A DNA stretch of 64,000 nucleotides. It comes from Alcaligenes sp. SORT26. Lineage in GTDB: Bacteria > Pseudomonadota > Gammaproteobacteria > Burkholderiales > Burkholderiaceae_B. The stretch lies in NCBI RefSeq assembly GCF_017377875.1, contig NZ_CP070975.1, positions 1,240,001 to 1,304,000 of the forward strand, written 5' to 3'. The notes under the pieces are model-generated. The model was not told the origin of the DNA, made no database searches, and was given only the letters and a program-made list of their open reading frames with translations. Positions 54,021 to 63,527 of this stretch are shown here, piece after piece (position 1 is the stretch's first letter; each line of letters begins with the position of its first letter). A program made the position numbers and the translations under genes.

Positions 54021-55126
54021 GACCTACTCCTTGGGTGTGCTGCCTAAGCAATTCTAACGCAGCCACCGGGCTTGACCAGCCAGAAGCTGGAGTCGCAAAA
54101 ACTGATCGCCAGACGGCCATATGTAAAAAAACCACGGACCCAGCCCTGCGTATTCACCTCTCTTTTCATCATGTAAAAATTGAGACATAAACTGAAATTA
54201 AAAAATGAGCTTTATTTCTGTCAATACCCTGAAAGTGTTTAACCACACTAAACACTTGATGATAATTAAAGGAAATTTCAGAGATACGGGCTTGGTCATT
54301 AAGCGACAGGGACCTGAAACAAAGCATACGTTGACACACAGACGGCAATAAGTATCAGGGCAATCAATTCACGCTCCATTGTCACCAGTGCCATTCAATT
54401 TTTTTTATCCTAATTAGATCAAATCACAAACTGATTCTTTCCTTTGTTCCATCCGCAATCAAAAACATATAACAATGAGATATAAAAAACTTTTATGTTT
54501 GCAATGCAATATAGGTTATATAAATCAAGAAAAATGAACCGCTATTAAACCGGACAAAAGAGGAAAATCTTGCTGACAGGACTTGATCGGAGAGCTCCAG
54601 ATCCTCCCAATCATTCTTTATTTATAGCGATAAACCTCAAAAAAATATGACCGGACATAATTAATATTTACGAACAGCCACTAAATAAGAAACCCATCAG
54701 AACAAAATAAAAAACCCAAAAAACAATGGGCCTGGTACGTAAAAGTACAGGCCCACTCATAAATCAGCATGGCTGTTGCAGCCCGCGTCCCAAGCCCTCG
54801 CAACAAGCCGGAAAGCCGCTTTGACATTGGACTGTCAATGCACTGATGATTGAAATTCAAAATAACAAGAATAAAAAAAACCCCCGATTTCTTGCAAAAT
54901 CAGGGGAAAGCTACCACAGGAAAATGATTGGATACTAAACACCCAATAACGTGATTCTATATAAAAAATATAAAAAAATCTGCATACGTTGTTTAGGGCT
55001 GACGCTATAGATAGATAAATTAATTTGTGCTGGGACGTAATAAAAATCAAAAAGTTAAAGAAGTGCGTCAATTCCTTACAGTTACATGGCCTTATTACTT
55101 GCCCTGAAAATCTTGAGCCTTGCCCT
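54021..55126. other. AT-rich intergenic region with hairpins
   Basis: About 1.1 kb with no supportable gene and lower GC than its surroundings. It contains an AAGTGTTTA/TAAACACTT hairpin (54233-54257), a GGGCCT/AGGCCC stem with GTAC extension (54728-54754) followed by T on the minus strand, and a clear minus-strand terminator (54880-54908). Whether a small RNA or decayed gene lies here cannot be told. Confidence 0.65.
54880..54908 (-). terminator. Minus-strand terminator in the AT-rich region
   Basis: CCCCTGATTT pairs with AAATCGGGGG, loop TGCAAG, then a run of eight T on the minus strand. No annotated gene precedes it, so it may end an unrecognised small transcript that starts near 55000. 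Confidence 0.75.
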
Positions 55127-56368
55127 ATGACTGCGCGACAATACGGTCTCTTACGGGTTGGACACACCAACCCTCTTGTTTCTCAGGCTCCTATCTTGTC
55201 TTCCTCACACTCTTCTTTATCCTCCCGCCAAATTTTGTTGGCCATTCTGGCCCTGGCGGTGGGTGGCTTTTCCATTGGCACCGGCGAATTCGTCATCATG
55301 GGCTTGCTGCCCGATGTGGCGCAGGATCTGGGTATCGATATTCCTACCGCAGGCCACTTGATCAGTGCCTACGCGCTGGGCGTGGTGATCGGCGCACCCG
55401 TTCTGGCTGTGCTGGGCGCTCGCTGGCCCTGGCGTCGTTTATTAATTGCCTTGATGGGCGCCTATGCCGTGGGCAATTTCCTGACTGTTATCGCCCCCAC
55501 CTATGAAACTGTCTTGATCACCCGCTTGCTGGCAGGTTTGCCGCATGGCACTTACTTTGGTGTCGCCGCTTTGGTTGCAGCCCGTCTGGTGCCTCCCCAT
55601 CGCCGGGCACAGGCCGTGGCATACGTGATGCTGGGCCTAACGGTCGCCACCCTGGTGGGCGTGCCTATCGCCACCACCTTGGGGCAGTGGCTTAGCTGGC
55701 AAGCCGCCTTTACCTTTGTCAGTCTGATTGCCTTGCTCTCCATGGGCTTGGTACTGCGCTTTGTGCCCTTCGTGCCCGCCAATACCCTGGCCAGCCCTTT
55801 ACGCGAATTGGGCGCGCTGAAACGCAAGCAGGTCTGGCTGACACTGGGCATAGGCGCCATCGGCTTTGGTGGCATGTTCTCGGTATTCAGCTACGTCAAA
55901 TCCACCTTGATGGAATTGGCCGGTCTGTCGGCCAGCGCGATTCCTGTCGTACTGGCCTTGTTCGGCGTCGGGATGGTCATCGGCAATTTGCTGGGTGCCC
56001 GCTATGCCGACCGCTTTCTGGATCGCAGCATCCGTCTGGTGCTGATCTGGGCGACTGCTGTGCTCTTGTTGTTCATGGTGACAGCGCACCACCCTATTCT
56101 TGGCCCCCTGAATATCATGCTGATCGGCACCCTGGTGGCTTTGGGCCCGGCTTTGCAGATTCGCTTGATGGATGTGGCCGGTGATGCCCAAACCCTGGCC
56201 GCGGCGCTGAACCACTCGGCCTTCAATATGGCCAATGCGCTGGGTGCCTGGTTGGGTGGTCTGACTATTGCTGCAGGCTGGGGCTGGACATCGACAGCCT
56301 GGGTGGGCGCTTTGCTCGCTCTGGGCGGCTTGGCCTTGCACACGATTTCGCTACGCATCAAAGAATAA
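55127..56368 (+). CDS. MFS transporter, DHA1 (AraJ-like) type
   Basis: This is a 413-residue, 12-helix efflux-type transporter. The first helix has FSIGTGEFVIMGLLPDVAQDL, a hallmark of AraJ/PbuE/YdhP-like proteins; then GAPVLAVLGARWPWRRLLIAL. ATG at 55127 is used; the start is not supported by a strong RBS. Substrate unknown. Confidence 0.88.
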   Translation: MTARQYGLLRVGHTNPLVSQAPILSSSHSSLSSRQILLAILALAVGGFSIGTGEFVIMGLLPDVAQDLGIDIPTAGHLISAYALGVVIGAPVLAVLGARWPWRRLLIALMGAYAVGNFLTVIAPTYETVLITRLLAGLPHGTYFGVAALVAARLVPPHRRAQAVAYVMLGLTVATLVGVPIATTLGQWLSWQAAFTFVSLIALLSMGLVLRFVPFVPANTLASPLRELGALKRKQVWLTLGIGAIGFGGMFSVFSYVKSTLMELAGLSASAIPVVLALFGVGMVIGNLLGARYADRFLDRSIRLVLIWATAVLLLFMVTAHHPILGPLNIMLIGTLVALGPALQIRLMDVAGDAQTLAAALNHSAFNMANALGAWLGGLTIAAGWGWTSTAWVGALLALGGLALHTISLRIKE

Positions 56369-56500
56369 AGCAAGACTATTCCAGAGCAGCCTGACTCATC
56401 AGAAAATAGGCTGCTGTCAGGCTTTGCTGGCCCACTCCTACCCAGGGACCCGCAGCCGGGAACTAGCAAACTACTAGCAAACGGCTTGTCACACAGACAA

Positions 56501-56556
56501 AAAACGGCCTGTGATTGAGTTCACCCTAAAAGGGCTCAATCACAGGCCGTTTTTTT
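56501..56556. terminator. Long bidirectional terminator between two MFS genes
   Basis: A stem of about 18 bp (AAAACGGCCTGTGATTGAG and its complement) with A and T tracts; it ends both the AraJ-like and the CynX-like genes. Confidence 0.9.
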
Positions 56557-56596
56557 AACGCCAGGCTATCGGGCTACTTGGCACCCAGCCAGAGGA

Positions 56597-57793
56597 TCAA
56601 GACTGACTCGCCACCGCAGGACGACCTGCCAGCCAACCGGCGTATCCCATCCCGAAAGTCACCAATATGCATAGGCCCAAAGCCCAGCCCCAGCTATTAA
56701 ACAGATCATGCAGACCACCCATCGCTGGAGGCCCGAAAGCAGCCAACAAGTAACCCATACACTGAGCCATACCCGACAGAGAGGCGGCTTGCGAGGTGGA
56801 GGTGGAACGCACACCAATAAGGGACAAGGCAATCAGGAACACGCTGCCACTACCAAAACCAAACAGCACCGCCCACAACAATGACCAGGACGGCAAGACC
56901 AGGAAACCCACAAAGGTCAAGGTCTGCAACAAGGCCCCTGCCAAGGCAACAAGACGCTGATCGTGCAAACGACTCAACAAAGGCATCAACAACAAGGCTG
57001 GTACCGCGGTGGCCAACTGCATCAAACCGTGAATCTGCCCGGCATGGTCCGGCTCGAAACCATAGTTCACCAGCATGACGGGCAACCAGCTTGCCAGCAT
57101 GTAATAAGCCACCGAGTTCAAACCCATATACAGGGTGATATGCCAGGCCAGCGGCAAACGCCACACAGGAGCACTGGCCGACACCGCGGCAGGCGCACTT
57201 TGTGCCGCACGTCGATCCGCCCCCAGTTGGGTCGCCCATATCGCAACGCTGGCCAGCGCCATGATGCCCACCACGATCAGGGAGGACCAGCGCCAGCTTT
57301 GACCTGTCCACTCGGCCATAGGCACCGCCAGCGCGGAGTTGAACGCCGCGACCAGACCCATGAACAAGACATACAAAGAGGTCACAAAGCTGATACGCAT
57401 GGGGAAATGGCGTTTGACCAGAGAAGGCAAGAGCACATTCCCCAAGGCAATCCCGATGGCCAGCAAGCCAATACCGGCAAACAGTTCCGTGGTCCCGCCC
57501 AATATGCGCACCACCACGCCGATCGCAATCAGCACGGAGGCAATAAACAGGGAACGGGACAAGCCCACCCACCGGGCCATGGAGGCCGCCAGCAAGGAGA
57601 CCACCGCAAAAATAAACAAAGGCATGGCCGTCAACATGCCCGCCTGGGTCGACGAGAGTGACAGGTCCGCCTGGATCAGCTCCAGCAAGGGTGCAATACC
57701 CGTGATCGGCGCACGCAAATTACCCGCGATCAGTAAAACACCCAGCACAACCGTCACGGGGTGAGAGAGCCAGGAAAAACGAGAAAGCGACAT
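56597..57793 (-). CDS. MFS transporter, CynX/NimT family
   Basis: This is a 398-residue, 12-helix transporter. NLRAPITGIAPLLELIQADLSLSSTQAG in the first helix is typical of CynX/NimT proteins (cyanate or 2-nitroimidazole efflux). It is divergent from the AraC gene (97 bases apart), which probably controls it. Substrate unknown. Confidence 0.9.
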   Translation of the reverse strand: MSLSRFSWLSHPVTVVLGVLLIAGNLRAPITGIAPLLELIQADLSLSSTQAGMLTAMPLFIFAVVSLLAASMARWVGLSRSLFIASVLIAIGVVVRILGGTTELFAGIGLLAIGIALGNVLLPSLVKRHFPMRISFVTSLYVLFMGLVAAFNSALAVPMAEWTGQSWRWSSLIVVGIMALASVAIWATQLGADRRAAQSAPAAVSASAPVWRLPLAWHITLYMGLNSVAYYMLASWLPVMLVNYGFEPDHAGQIHGLMQLATAVPALLLMPLLSRLHDQRLVALAGALLQTLTFVGFLVLPSWSLLWAVLFGFGSGSVFLIALSLIGVRSTSTSQAASLSGMAQCMGYLLAAFGPPAMGGLHDLFNSWGWALGLCILVTFGMGYAGWLAGRPAVASQS

Positions 57794-57889
57794 GGAAAGT
57801 GGCCAGTAGGTGAAAACCCTACTCTATCGTGTTTCGGCCTCGGCGCAAACAGGATATTATGACAACTTATACCCCAAAACGGACAAAGC

Positions 57890-58654
57890 ATGAGTTTTAG
57901 CTCGAATCCGCAAGGCGGGCCTATTTTCAGCATCAAGATGGCCATGGGCAGTACGACGGAAAATCCACTGCACACGCATCCCAATGGGCAGCTCATCATG
58001 ACGCAGTACGGCTCCGTCACCTTGCAAACCGACCAGGGCTACTGGATGGTGCCGCCCCTGTGCGCCGTCTGGGTGCCAGTGGGTATTCGCCACCGTGCCC
58101 GTGCCGACGATCAGGCCCTGATTCATTTTCTGTATATTGAGCCCGGCCTGGATCAATTACCCGACCATTGCAGCACCCTGGACCTAAGCCCCATGGTGCG
58201 CGAGATGATCATTCATTTAAGCGATCTGGATGCCCATTACGAGCCCAACAGCCAGACCCACCGCCTGGCACTGGTCCTGCTCGAGACCCTGAATCAGATG
58301 CCTACCCGCCAACTGCATGTGCCCGTGCCGGAAGACAAGGTTTTGCAGACCATCGCGCAGCATATGCTCAAGCAACCCGACTCGCGTCCTACTATGGCCG
58401 ACTGGGCAAAAGAACTGGCCATGAGTGAGCGCACCCTGGCCCGACATATGCTAAAACACACAGGGATGAGCTTCGGGCGCTGGCGGCAACAATTCATGAT
58501 TATGCTGGCCCTGCAAAAACTGGGTTCGGGAATGTCCGTAAAGAGCACGGCCAGGGAATTGGGTTACACCTCTATCAGCGCCTTTATTACCGTTTTCAAA
58601 TCCATTTTGGGCGATACCCCCAGCCGTTACTTAAGCCAAACCTACTCTTCTTAA
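57890..58654 (+). CDS. AraC-family transcriptional regulator with cupin domain
   Basis: This is a 254-residue regulator: N-terminal cupin (HTHPNGQLIMTQYGSVTLQT, then GYWMVPPLCAVWVPVGIRHR) and C-terminal AraC HTH pair (MADWAKELAMSERTLARHML; STARELGYTSISAFITVFKS, then LGDTPSRYL). Divergent from the CynX-like MFS gene and likely its regulator. The downstream benE-like gene is 28 bases away and may be co-transcribed. Confidence 0.9.
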   Translation: MSFSSNPQGGPIFSIKMAMGSTTENPLHTHPNGQLIMTQYGSVTLQTDQGYWMVPPLCAVWVPVGIRHRARADDQALIHFLYIEPGLDQLPDHCSTLDLSPMVREMIIHLSDLDAHYEPNSQTHRLALVLLETLNQMPTRQLHVPVPEDKVLQTIAQHMLKQPDSRPTMADWAKELAMSERTLARHMLKHTGMSFGRWRQQFMIMLALQKLGSGMSVKSTARELGYTSISAFITVFKSILGDTPSRYLSQTYSS

Positions 58655-58682
58655 GTTTCCATTACCCTCACCACACGCATCC

Positions 58683-59885
58683 ATGTCTTCCACACACCTG
58701 TCCCGCCCCGGATATCTGCAGCGCTTATTAAGTTGGTTCCAGATTTCTCACATGTCGGCGGGGCTTATTGCCGTGCTGGTGGGCTATACCAGTTCCGCTG
58801 CGATCGTGTTTCAAGCAGCCCAAGCAGCCGGAGCCAACACCGCCGAGCTGGGCTCCTGGATGTGGTCTTTGGGTATTGGCCTAGGCTTGCTGTCCGCAGG
58901 CCTGTCACTGCGCTACAAGATTCCGATTCTGACCGCCTGGTCCACACCCGGCGCGGCGCTGCTGGCCACGGGTCTGGTGGGTCTGCCCATGTCGCAGGCC
59001 GTAGGAATTTTCCTGTTTTCGTCCCTGCTGACCACTATTTGCGGTCTTAGCGGCAGTTTTCAGAAGCTGATGCAGTACATGCCACGCAGCATTGCCGGTG
59101 CCATGCTGGGCGGTATTTTGCTGCGCTTTGGTCTGGACCTGTTTGGTGCCATGCAAACCCAATGGCTGCTATGCCTGAGCATGTTTATCGTGTTCTTGCT
59201 GGTGCGTCAGTGGTCGCCCCGCTATGCCGTGCCTCTGGCGCTAGTGGCCGGTGTCACGATTGCCGCCATGCAAGGCCTGCTGAAAATGGAAATTCTGAGC
59301 TGGACGCCCGCCACGCCGGTGCTGGTCTGGCCCGAGTTCTCCTGGACGGCTCTGATCGGTGTGGGGATTCCCTTTTTCATCGTCACCATGAGCTCGCAGA
59401 ACATTCCGGGCGTGGCCGTCCTGAAAGCTCACAATTACGATGCACCTAACTCCACCGTCATTAGCTGGACCGGGATTGTCGGCCTGATCTTTGGCCCTTT
59501 TGGGGGCTATGCCTACAATCTGGCCGCGATTAGCGCTGCCCTGTGCATGACGCCGGAAGTGGATGCAGACCCGCGTCAACGCTACCGCGCCAGTGTCTGG
59601 GCCGGGATTTTCTACTTTGCAGCCGGGATTTTCGGTGCCACGGTGGTCAGCCTGTTTGCGGCCTTCCCCACCGAGTTGATCGCCGCCATTGCCGGTCTGG
59701 CACTGCTGGGCACCATAGGCAACAGCATTCACATGGCACTGGAAGCGCCGGATACCCGTGACGCGGCTCTGGTCACCTTTTTGACTACGGCCTCGGGCAT
59801 GAGTCTGCTCAATATCGGCAGCGCTTTCTGGGGTCTGGTTTTTGGTATGGCTATGTATCTGATTCAGAAACGAAAAGTTTCCTGA
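58683..59885 (+). CDS. Benzoate/H+ symporter family protein BenE-like
   Basis: This is a 400-residue membrane protein of the BenE family. Seen are SHMSAGLIAVLVGYTSSAAIVFQAA near the start, TAWSTPGAALLATG and the FGPFGGYAYNLAAISAALCMTPEVDADP segment. About 11-12 hydrophobic segments. It may import benzoate or a related acid; no benzoate genes are nearby, so the true substrate is open. Confidence 0.9.
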   Translation: MSSTHLSRPGYLQRLLSWFQISHMSAGLIAVLVGYTSSAAIVFQAAQAAGANTAELGSWMWSLGIGLGLLSAGLSLRYKIPILTAWSTPGAALLATGLVGLPMSQAVGIFLFSSLLTTICGLSGSFQKLMQYMPRSIAGAMLGGILLRFGLDLFGAMQTQWLLCLSMFIVFLLVRQWSPRYAVPLALVAGVTIAAMQGLLKMEILSWTPATPVLVWPEFSWTALIGVGIPFFIVTMSSQNIPGVAVLKAHNYDAPNSTVISWTGIVGLIFGPFGGYAYNLAAISAALCMTPEVDADPRQRYRASVWAGIFYFAAGIFGATVVSLFAAFPTELIAAIAGLALLGTIGNSIHMALEAPDTRDAALVTFLTTASGMSLLNIGSAFWGLVFGMAMYLIQKRKVS

Positions 59886-59911
59886 CCCCGCCATTTCCCC
59901 CCAGTCTGTTC

Positions 59912-59956
59912 AAGACGGCAACAAGCTTCACATTTGCTTGCTTTGCCGTCTTTTTT
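59912..59956 (+). terminator. Terminator of the BenE-like gene
   Basis: AAGACGGCAA-CAAGC arm pairs with GCTTG-CTTTGCCGTCTT and is followed by T. It lies 27 bases after the stop. Confidence 0.88.
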
Positions 59957-60004
59957 CATTAGGCACACTAAAGGCGTAACCACTTTTCTATACGGAGGTG
60001 CTTT

Positions 60005-60193
60005 ATGCCTGCTTTATCTCAAGCCCAACAAAAAGCTGCCGGTGCTGCCTTGTCGGCAAAACGCGGTGAAACGCCCCTGTCCAGTCTGAAAGGGGCGTCG
60101 ATAGAAATGTATAAAACCCTGAGTGAAGGCGAGCTGGAAGAACTGGCCAGTACCGATACGCCACGCCGCAATCTGCCTGAACGCAAGACCTGA
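60005..60193 (+). CDS. DUF3008 family protein
   Basis: This is a 62-residue basic protein with the pattern MPALSQAQQKAAGAALSAKR and LKGASIEMYKTLSEGELEELAST. GGAGG is 6 bases before the ATG. It belongs to a small conserved family of unknown function. The stop abuts the pxpA stop on the other strand with no gap. Confidence 0.88.
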   Translation: MPALSQAQQKAAGAALSAKRGETPLSSLKGASIEMYKTLSEGELEELASTDTPRRNLPERKT

Positions 60194-60952
60194 TCAGACC
60201 GCCTGCACGCGTACACCGCTTTGTTCAAAAGCCTGGTGCAAACGCTGGGCAAACTCAGCCGCTCCCGCCTGATCCCCATGCAGACACAAGGTATCGGCAG
60301 ACAAAGGCACTGTTTTACCGGACAGGCTGGTAACGGTGCCTTGTTCTATCATCTGCATCACTTGCTGCACGGACTGATCAGCGTCGGTAATCATGGCACC
60401 AGCTTGCTGACGGGGAGTCAGACTGCCATCGTCCTGATAGCTGCGGTCGGCAAAAACCTCCTGGGCGACTTTCAAGCCTGCATCACGCCCAGCCTGCACC
60501 TGAACACTGCCTGCCAAGGCATACAGAATCAGACTGCGATCAATATCCGCCACCGCCTGGGCAATCGCTTTTGCCAATGCCCCGTCGCGGGCGGCCATAT
60601 TGTAAAGAGCCCCATGGGCCTTGACGTGGTGTAGCGCCGCACCCTGGGTACGTGCAACGGCAGCCAAGGCCCCCACCTGCACCACCACCATGTCATAGAC
60701 CTGCTCGGGCGTGACGGCCATGACCCGACGGCCGAAACCAGCCAGATCTGGCAAACCCGGATGTGCGCCCAGCTTCACGCCGTGCTTCAGTGCCAAAGCC
60801 ACCGTCTGACGCATGGTGCCCGGATCTCCGGCATGAAAGCCACAGGCGATATTTACCGACGTCACCCACGGAATCACCTGCTCGTCATGACCCATGACCC
60901 AAGGGCCAAAGCTCTCGCCCATATCGCAGTTCAAATCAATACCTAAGCTCAT
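60194..60952 (-). CDS. pxpA: 5-oxoprolinase subunit PxpA (LamB/YcsF family)
   Basis: This is a 252-residue protein. IDLNCDMGESFGPW, SVNIACGFHAGDPGTMR, VKLGAHPGLPDLAGFGRR and HHVKAHGALYNMAA are family hallmarks. With PxpB and PxpC it opens 5-oxoproline to glutamate using ATP. Those subunits are not in the window. ATG at 60952 follows AGAGGGA; its 4-base overlap with the LysR gene suggests co-transcription. Confidence 0.93.
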   Translation of the reverse strand: MSLGIDLNCDMGESFGPWVMGHDEQVIPWVTSVNIACGFHAGDPGTMRQTVALALKHGVKLGAHPGLPDLAGFGRRVMAVTPEQVYDMVVVQVGALAAVARTQGAALHHVKAHGALYNMAARDGALAKAIAQAVADIDRSLILYALAGSVQVQAGRDAGLKVAQEVFADRSYQDDGSLTPRQQAGAMITDADQSVQQVMQMIEQGTVTSLSGKTVPLSADTLCLHGDQAGAAEFAQRLHQAFEQSGVRVQAV

Positions 60953-61890
60953 GGAGTTCCCTCTGATAATCCATCCAATCTGCCTGCGGCCTGGGCAATA
61001 CAACGCCGGAACCACAGCAGCTCTGCTGCATTATGCGTGCGGGGATGCCAGAGTTGGTAAAAACGCATCAGCGGAAAGTGAACCGGACAGGGCAAGACCG
61101 TAATAGGCAGAATGCGGGCATAGTACTCGGCAAACTGGCGGTTGGTGGTAAACACCATGTCCGTGCGACTCAAAATCCCCGGCACCAGGCCGAAATACGG
61201 CACCACCATCTGTACCTGACGGCTGATGCCCTGCTCGGCCAGACAACCATCAATAAAGCCGCGCTTGTCCGTCACATGGGCTGAAGGGGCCAGATGCGGC
61301 ATTTCCAGATAATGCTGCAAAGACAGCCCGCGCTGCGCCAGCGGGTGATGGCGGCCCAGCATACAGACCACTTCATCATCAAACAGGCGCGCCAGATGCA
61401 GCTTTTCCGGCGGTTCCAGCCAGTTGCCGATCACCACGTCCAGCTCGCCCTCTTCCAGGGCCTGCACGTAGTCCAGATCCGGGTTGATGGTATGGACCAC
61501 CAGCCGGGCCTGCGGTGCCTGGCGGCGTACCCGCTCGGCAATATCCGGGATAAAAGCGCCATCCAGATAATCCGGTGCGCCCAGATTGAAAACCCGGGTA
61601 GACTGACTGGGATCCATAGGCTCTGCGGTAGCAGAAATTCGCTCGATAGCTTGCAGGGCTTCCGTGGCATGTGCCAGCAAAAAGGGACCGCGCTCGGTAG
61701 GCACCATCCCCTTTTTACCGCGCAACAAGATTGGATCGCCCGTGATTTCGCGCAAGCGCCGCAAGGCATTGCTGACGGCTGGCTGGGACATGCCCAAGCG
61801 GATAGCCGTACGCGAGACGCTATGCTCTTTGAGCAGCGACTGCAACACCCGCAGCAAATGTAGGTCTAGTTGTTCTCGTAATTTTGGCAT
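60949..61890 (-). CDS. LysR-family transcriptional regulator
   Basis: This is a 313-residue LysR protein. HTH near residues 5-60 (LHLLRVLQSLLKEHSVSRTA, then GMSQPAVSNALRRLRE) and effector domain. It is divergent from xdhA (143 bases apart) and overlaps pxpA by 4 bases (ATGA), so it may control either or both. The NodD/PcpR-like HTH is of the type used in catabolic loci. Confidence 0.9.
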   Translation of the reverse strand: MPKLREQLDLHLLRVLQSLLKEHSVSRTAIRLGMSQPAVSNALRRLREITGDPILLRGKKGMVPTERGPFLLAHATEALQAIERISATAEPMDPSQSTRVFNLGAPDYLDGAFIPDIAERVRRQAPQARLVVHTINPDLDYVQALEEGELDVVIGNWLEPPEKLHLARLFDDEVVCMLGRHHPLAQRGLSLQHYLEMPHLAPSAHVTDKRGFIDGCLAEQGISRQVQMVVPYFGLVPGILSRTDMVFTTNRQFAEYYARILPITVLPCPVHFPLMRFYQLWHPRTHNAAELLWFRRCIAQAAGRLDGLSEGTP

Positions 61891-62033
61891 GGTCTAAATA
61901 ATACAAGCGCTGGCCCCTGCCGTTGATCCGTGTAGACACTCATACGCTTATATAGTGAACATCATGACAAGCGAATGTTCGCGTCCTAAGCAAATGCTAT
62001 CTTCGATCCGTAAAAAACCAGTCGAGTGAGATC

Positions 62034-63527
62034 ATGGAGACAAGACCAATTCGTTTTATTTTTCGCGGCCAGGTACAAGAGGTAGCCCAAGCCCCCACCA
62101 CGCGAACCGTTTTACAGTATATACGTGAGGACCTGCACTGCACCGGCACCAAAGAAGGCTGTGCCGAGGGCGACTGCGGGGCCTGCACCGTCATGATTGG
62201 CGAACTGGACCAGAACAATCAATTGCAATTGCGGGCCGTGAACGCCTGTATCCAGTTGCTGCCCACACTCGATGGCAAGGTGCTCTACACCATTGAGGAT
62301 CTGCGCCAGGACGACGGCACCCTGCATCCGGTACAGCAGGCCATGGTGGACTGGCACGGTGCCCAATGCGGCTTTTGTACGCCGGGCTTCATCATGTCCC
62401 TGTGGGGCCTGTACATGAAGCATTCGCCCGAGGACGGCCCGGTTTCCCGTGAGCAGATCGACGATGTGCTGTCGGGCAATCTGTGCCGCTGCACAGGCTA
62501 CCGCCCCATTATTGATGCCGCCAAGGCCATGCACAGTTACCCGGCTGTCGGTATGGACCGCCCATCCATTGAAGCGCAGCTACGCGCTATTCGTCAGGAC
62601 GGCATGCTGGCCTATGAATATCAGGGCCAGACCTTCCACGCCCCCCGCACACTGGACCAGTTGGCCCAATTGCGCGAGCAATATCCGCAAGCCCGCATTC
62701 TGGCTGGCAGCACGGATATCGGCCTGTGGGTCACCAAGCAATTCCGCGATCTGCCACATCTGATCTACATCGGCCAGGTCGCCGAACTGCGCGAGCTGAA
62801 AACCACCGAGGACGATCTCTACATTGGCGCAGGCGTGCTGCTGAACGACGCTTTTGATGCTCTGATCAAAGACCACCCCGAATTGACAGAACTGCGCCAG
62901 CGCTTTGCCTCCTTCCCTATCCGCAACGCCGGTACCTTGGGCGGTAACGTGGCCAACGGCTCGCCCATTGGCGACTCCATGCCTGCCCTGATTGCCATGC
63001 GTACCCGTGTGGTTCTGCGCAAAGGCGCGGTAGAACGCGTCATGCCTTTGGAAGACCTGTATCTGGCCTACCAGAAAACCGCGATGGAACCGGGTGAATT
63101 CGTACAGGGCCTGTATGTGCCGCGTGACAAGGGCCAATGGCAATTCCGCACGTACAAGCTGTCCAAGCGTTTCGACCAGGACATTTCTGCTGTGTGTGCC
63201 GCCTTTGCGGTGGAACTGGATGGCAAAATCGTCAAACAGGCCCGCATTGCCTTTGGCGGTATGGCCGCCACCCCTAAACGTGCCAGCCACGCCGAGCAAG
63301 TGCTGCAAGGCCAGGAATGGAATGAAGAAAACGTGCAAGCTGCCATGCAAGCGCTGCAACAGGACTACCAGGCCCTGAGCGATATGCGTGCCAGCAGCGA
63401 GTACCGCAATCAAAGTGCGGCCAATTTGTTGTATCGCTTCTTCCTGGAAACCCACCCTGAACACGCTTTGAGTCCCGCCCAGTTGAATGTCTTTCACCGA
63501 GCTCAAGCCAGCCTGGAGACTTTGTGA
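62034..63527 (+). CDS. xdhA: Xanthine dehydrogenase small subunit XdhA
   Basis: This 497-residue subunit carries the iron-sulfur and FAD sites of xanthine dehydrogenase. First [2Fe-2S] (GTKEGCAEGDCGACTVMIG, Cys about residues 42-50, and CIQLLP), second [2Fe-2S] domain (QCGFCTPGFIMSLWGL and LSGNLCRCTGYRPI) and the FAD domain from about residue 200 (ILAGSTDIGLWVTKQF; GTLGGNVANGSPIGDSMP). It passes electrons from the Mo-cofactor of XdhB to NAD. Its stop overlaps the xdhB start by one base. Confidence 0.96.
   Translation: METRPIRFIFRGQVQEVAQAPTTRTVLQYIREDLHCTGTKEGCAEGDCGACTVMIGELDQNNQLQLRAVNACIQLLPTLDGKVLYTIEDLRQDDGTLHPVQQAMVDWHGAQCGFCTPGFIMSLWGLYMKHSPEDGPVSREQIDDVLSGNLCRCTGYRPIIDAAKAMHSYPAVGMDRPSIEAQLRAIRQDGMLAYEYQGQTFHAPRTLDQLAQLREQYPQARILAGSTDIGLWVTKQFRDLPHLIYIGQVAELRELKTTEDDLYIGAGVLLNDAFDALIKDHPELTELRQRFASFPIRNAGTLGGNVANGSPIGDSMPALIAMRTRVVLRKGAVERVMPLEDLYLAYQKTAMEPGEFVQGLYVPRDKGQWQFRTYKLSKRFDQDISAVCAAFAVELDGKIVKQARIAFGGMAATPKRASHAEQVLQGQEWNEENVQAAMQALQQDYQALSDMRASSEYRNQSAANLLYRFFLETHPEHALSPAQLNVFHRAQASLETL

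Noticed and set aside
54835-55170. 111-codon minus-strand frame in the AT-rich region
   Set aside because: It runs across a strong terminator hairpin; Phe/Tyr/Ser-rich content reflects AT-rich sequence.
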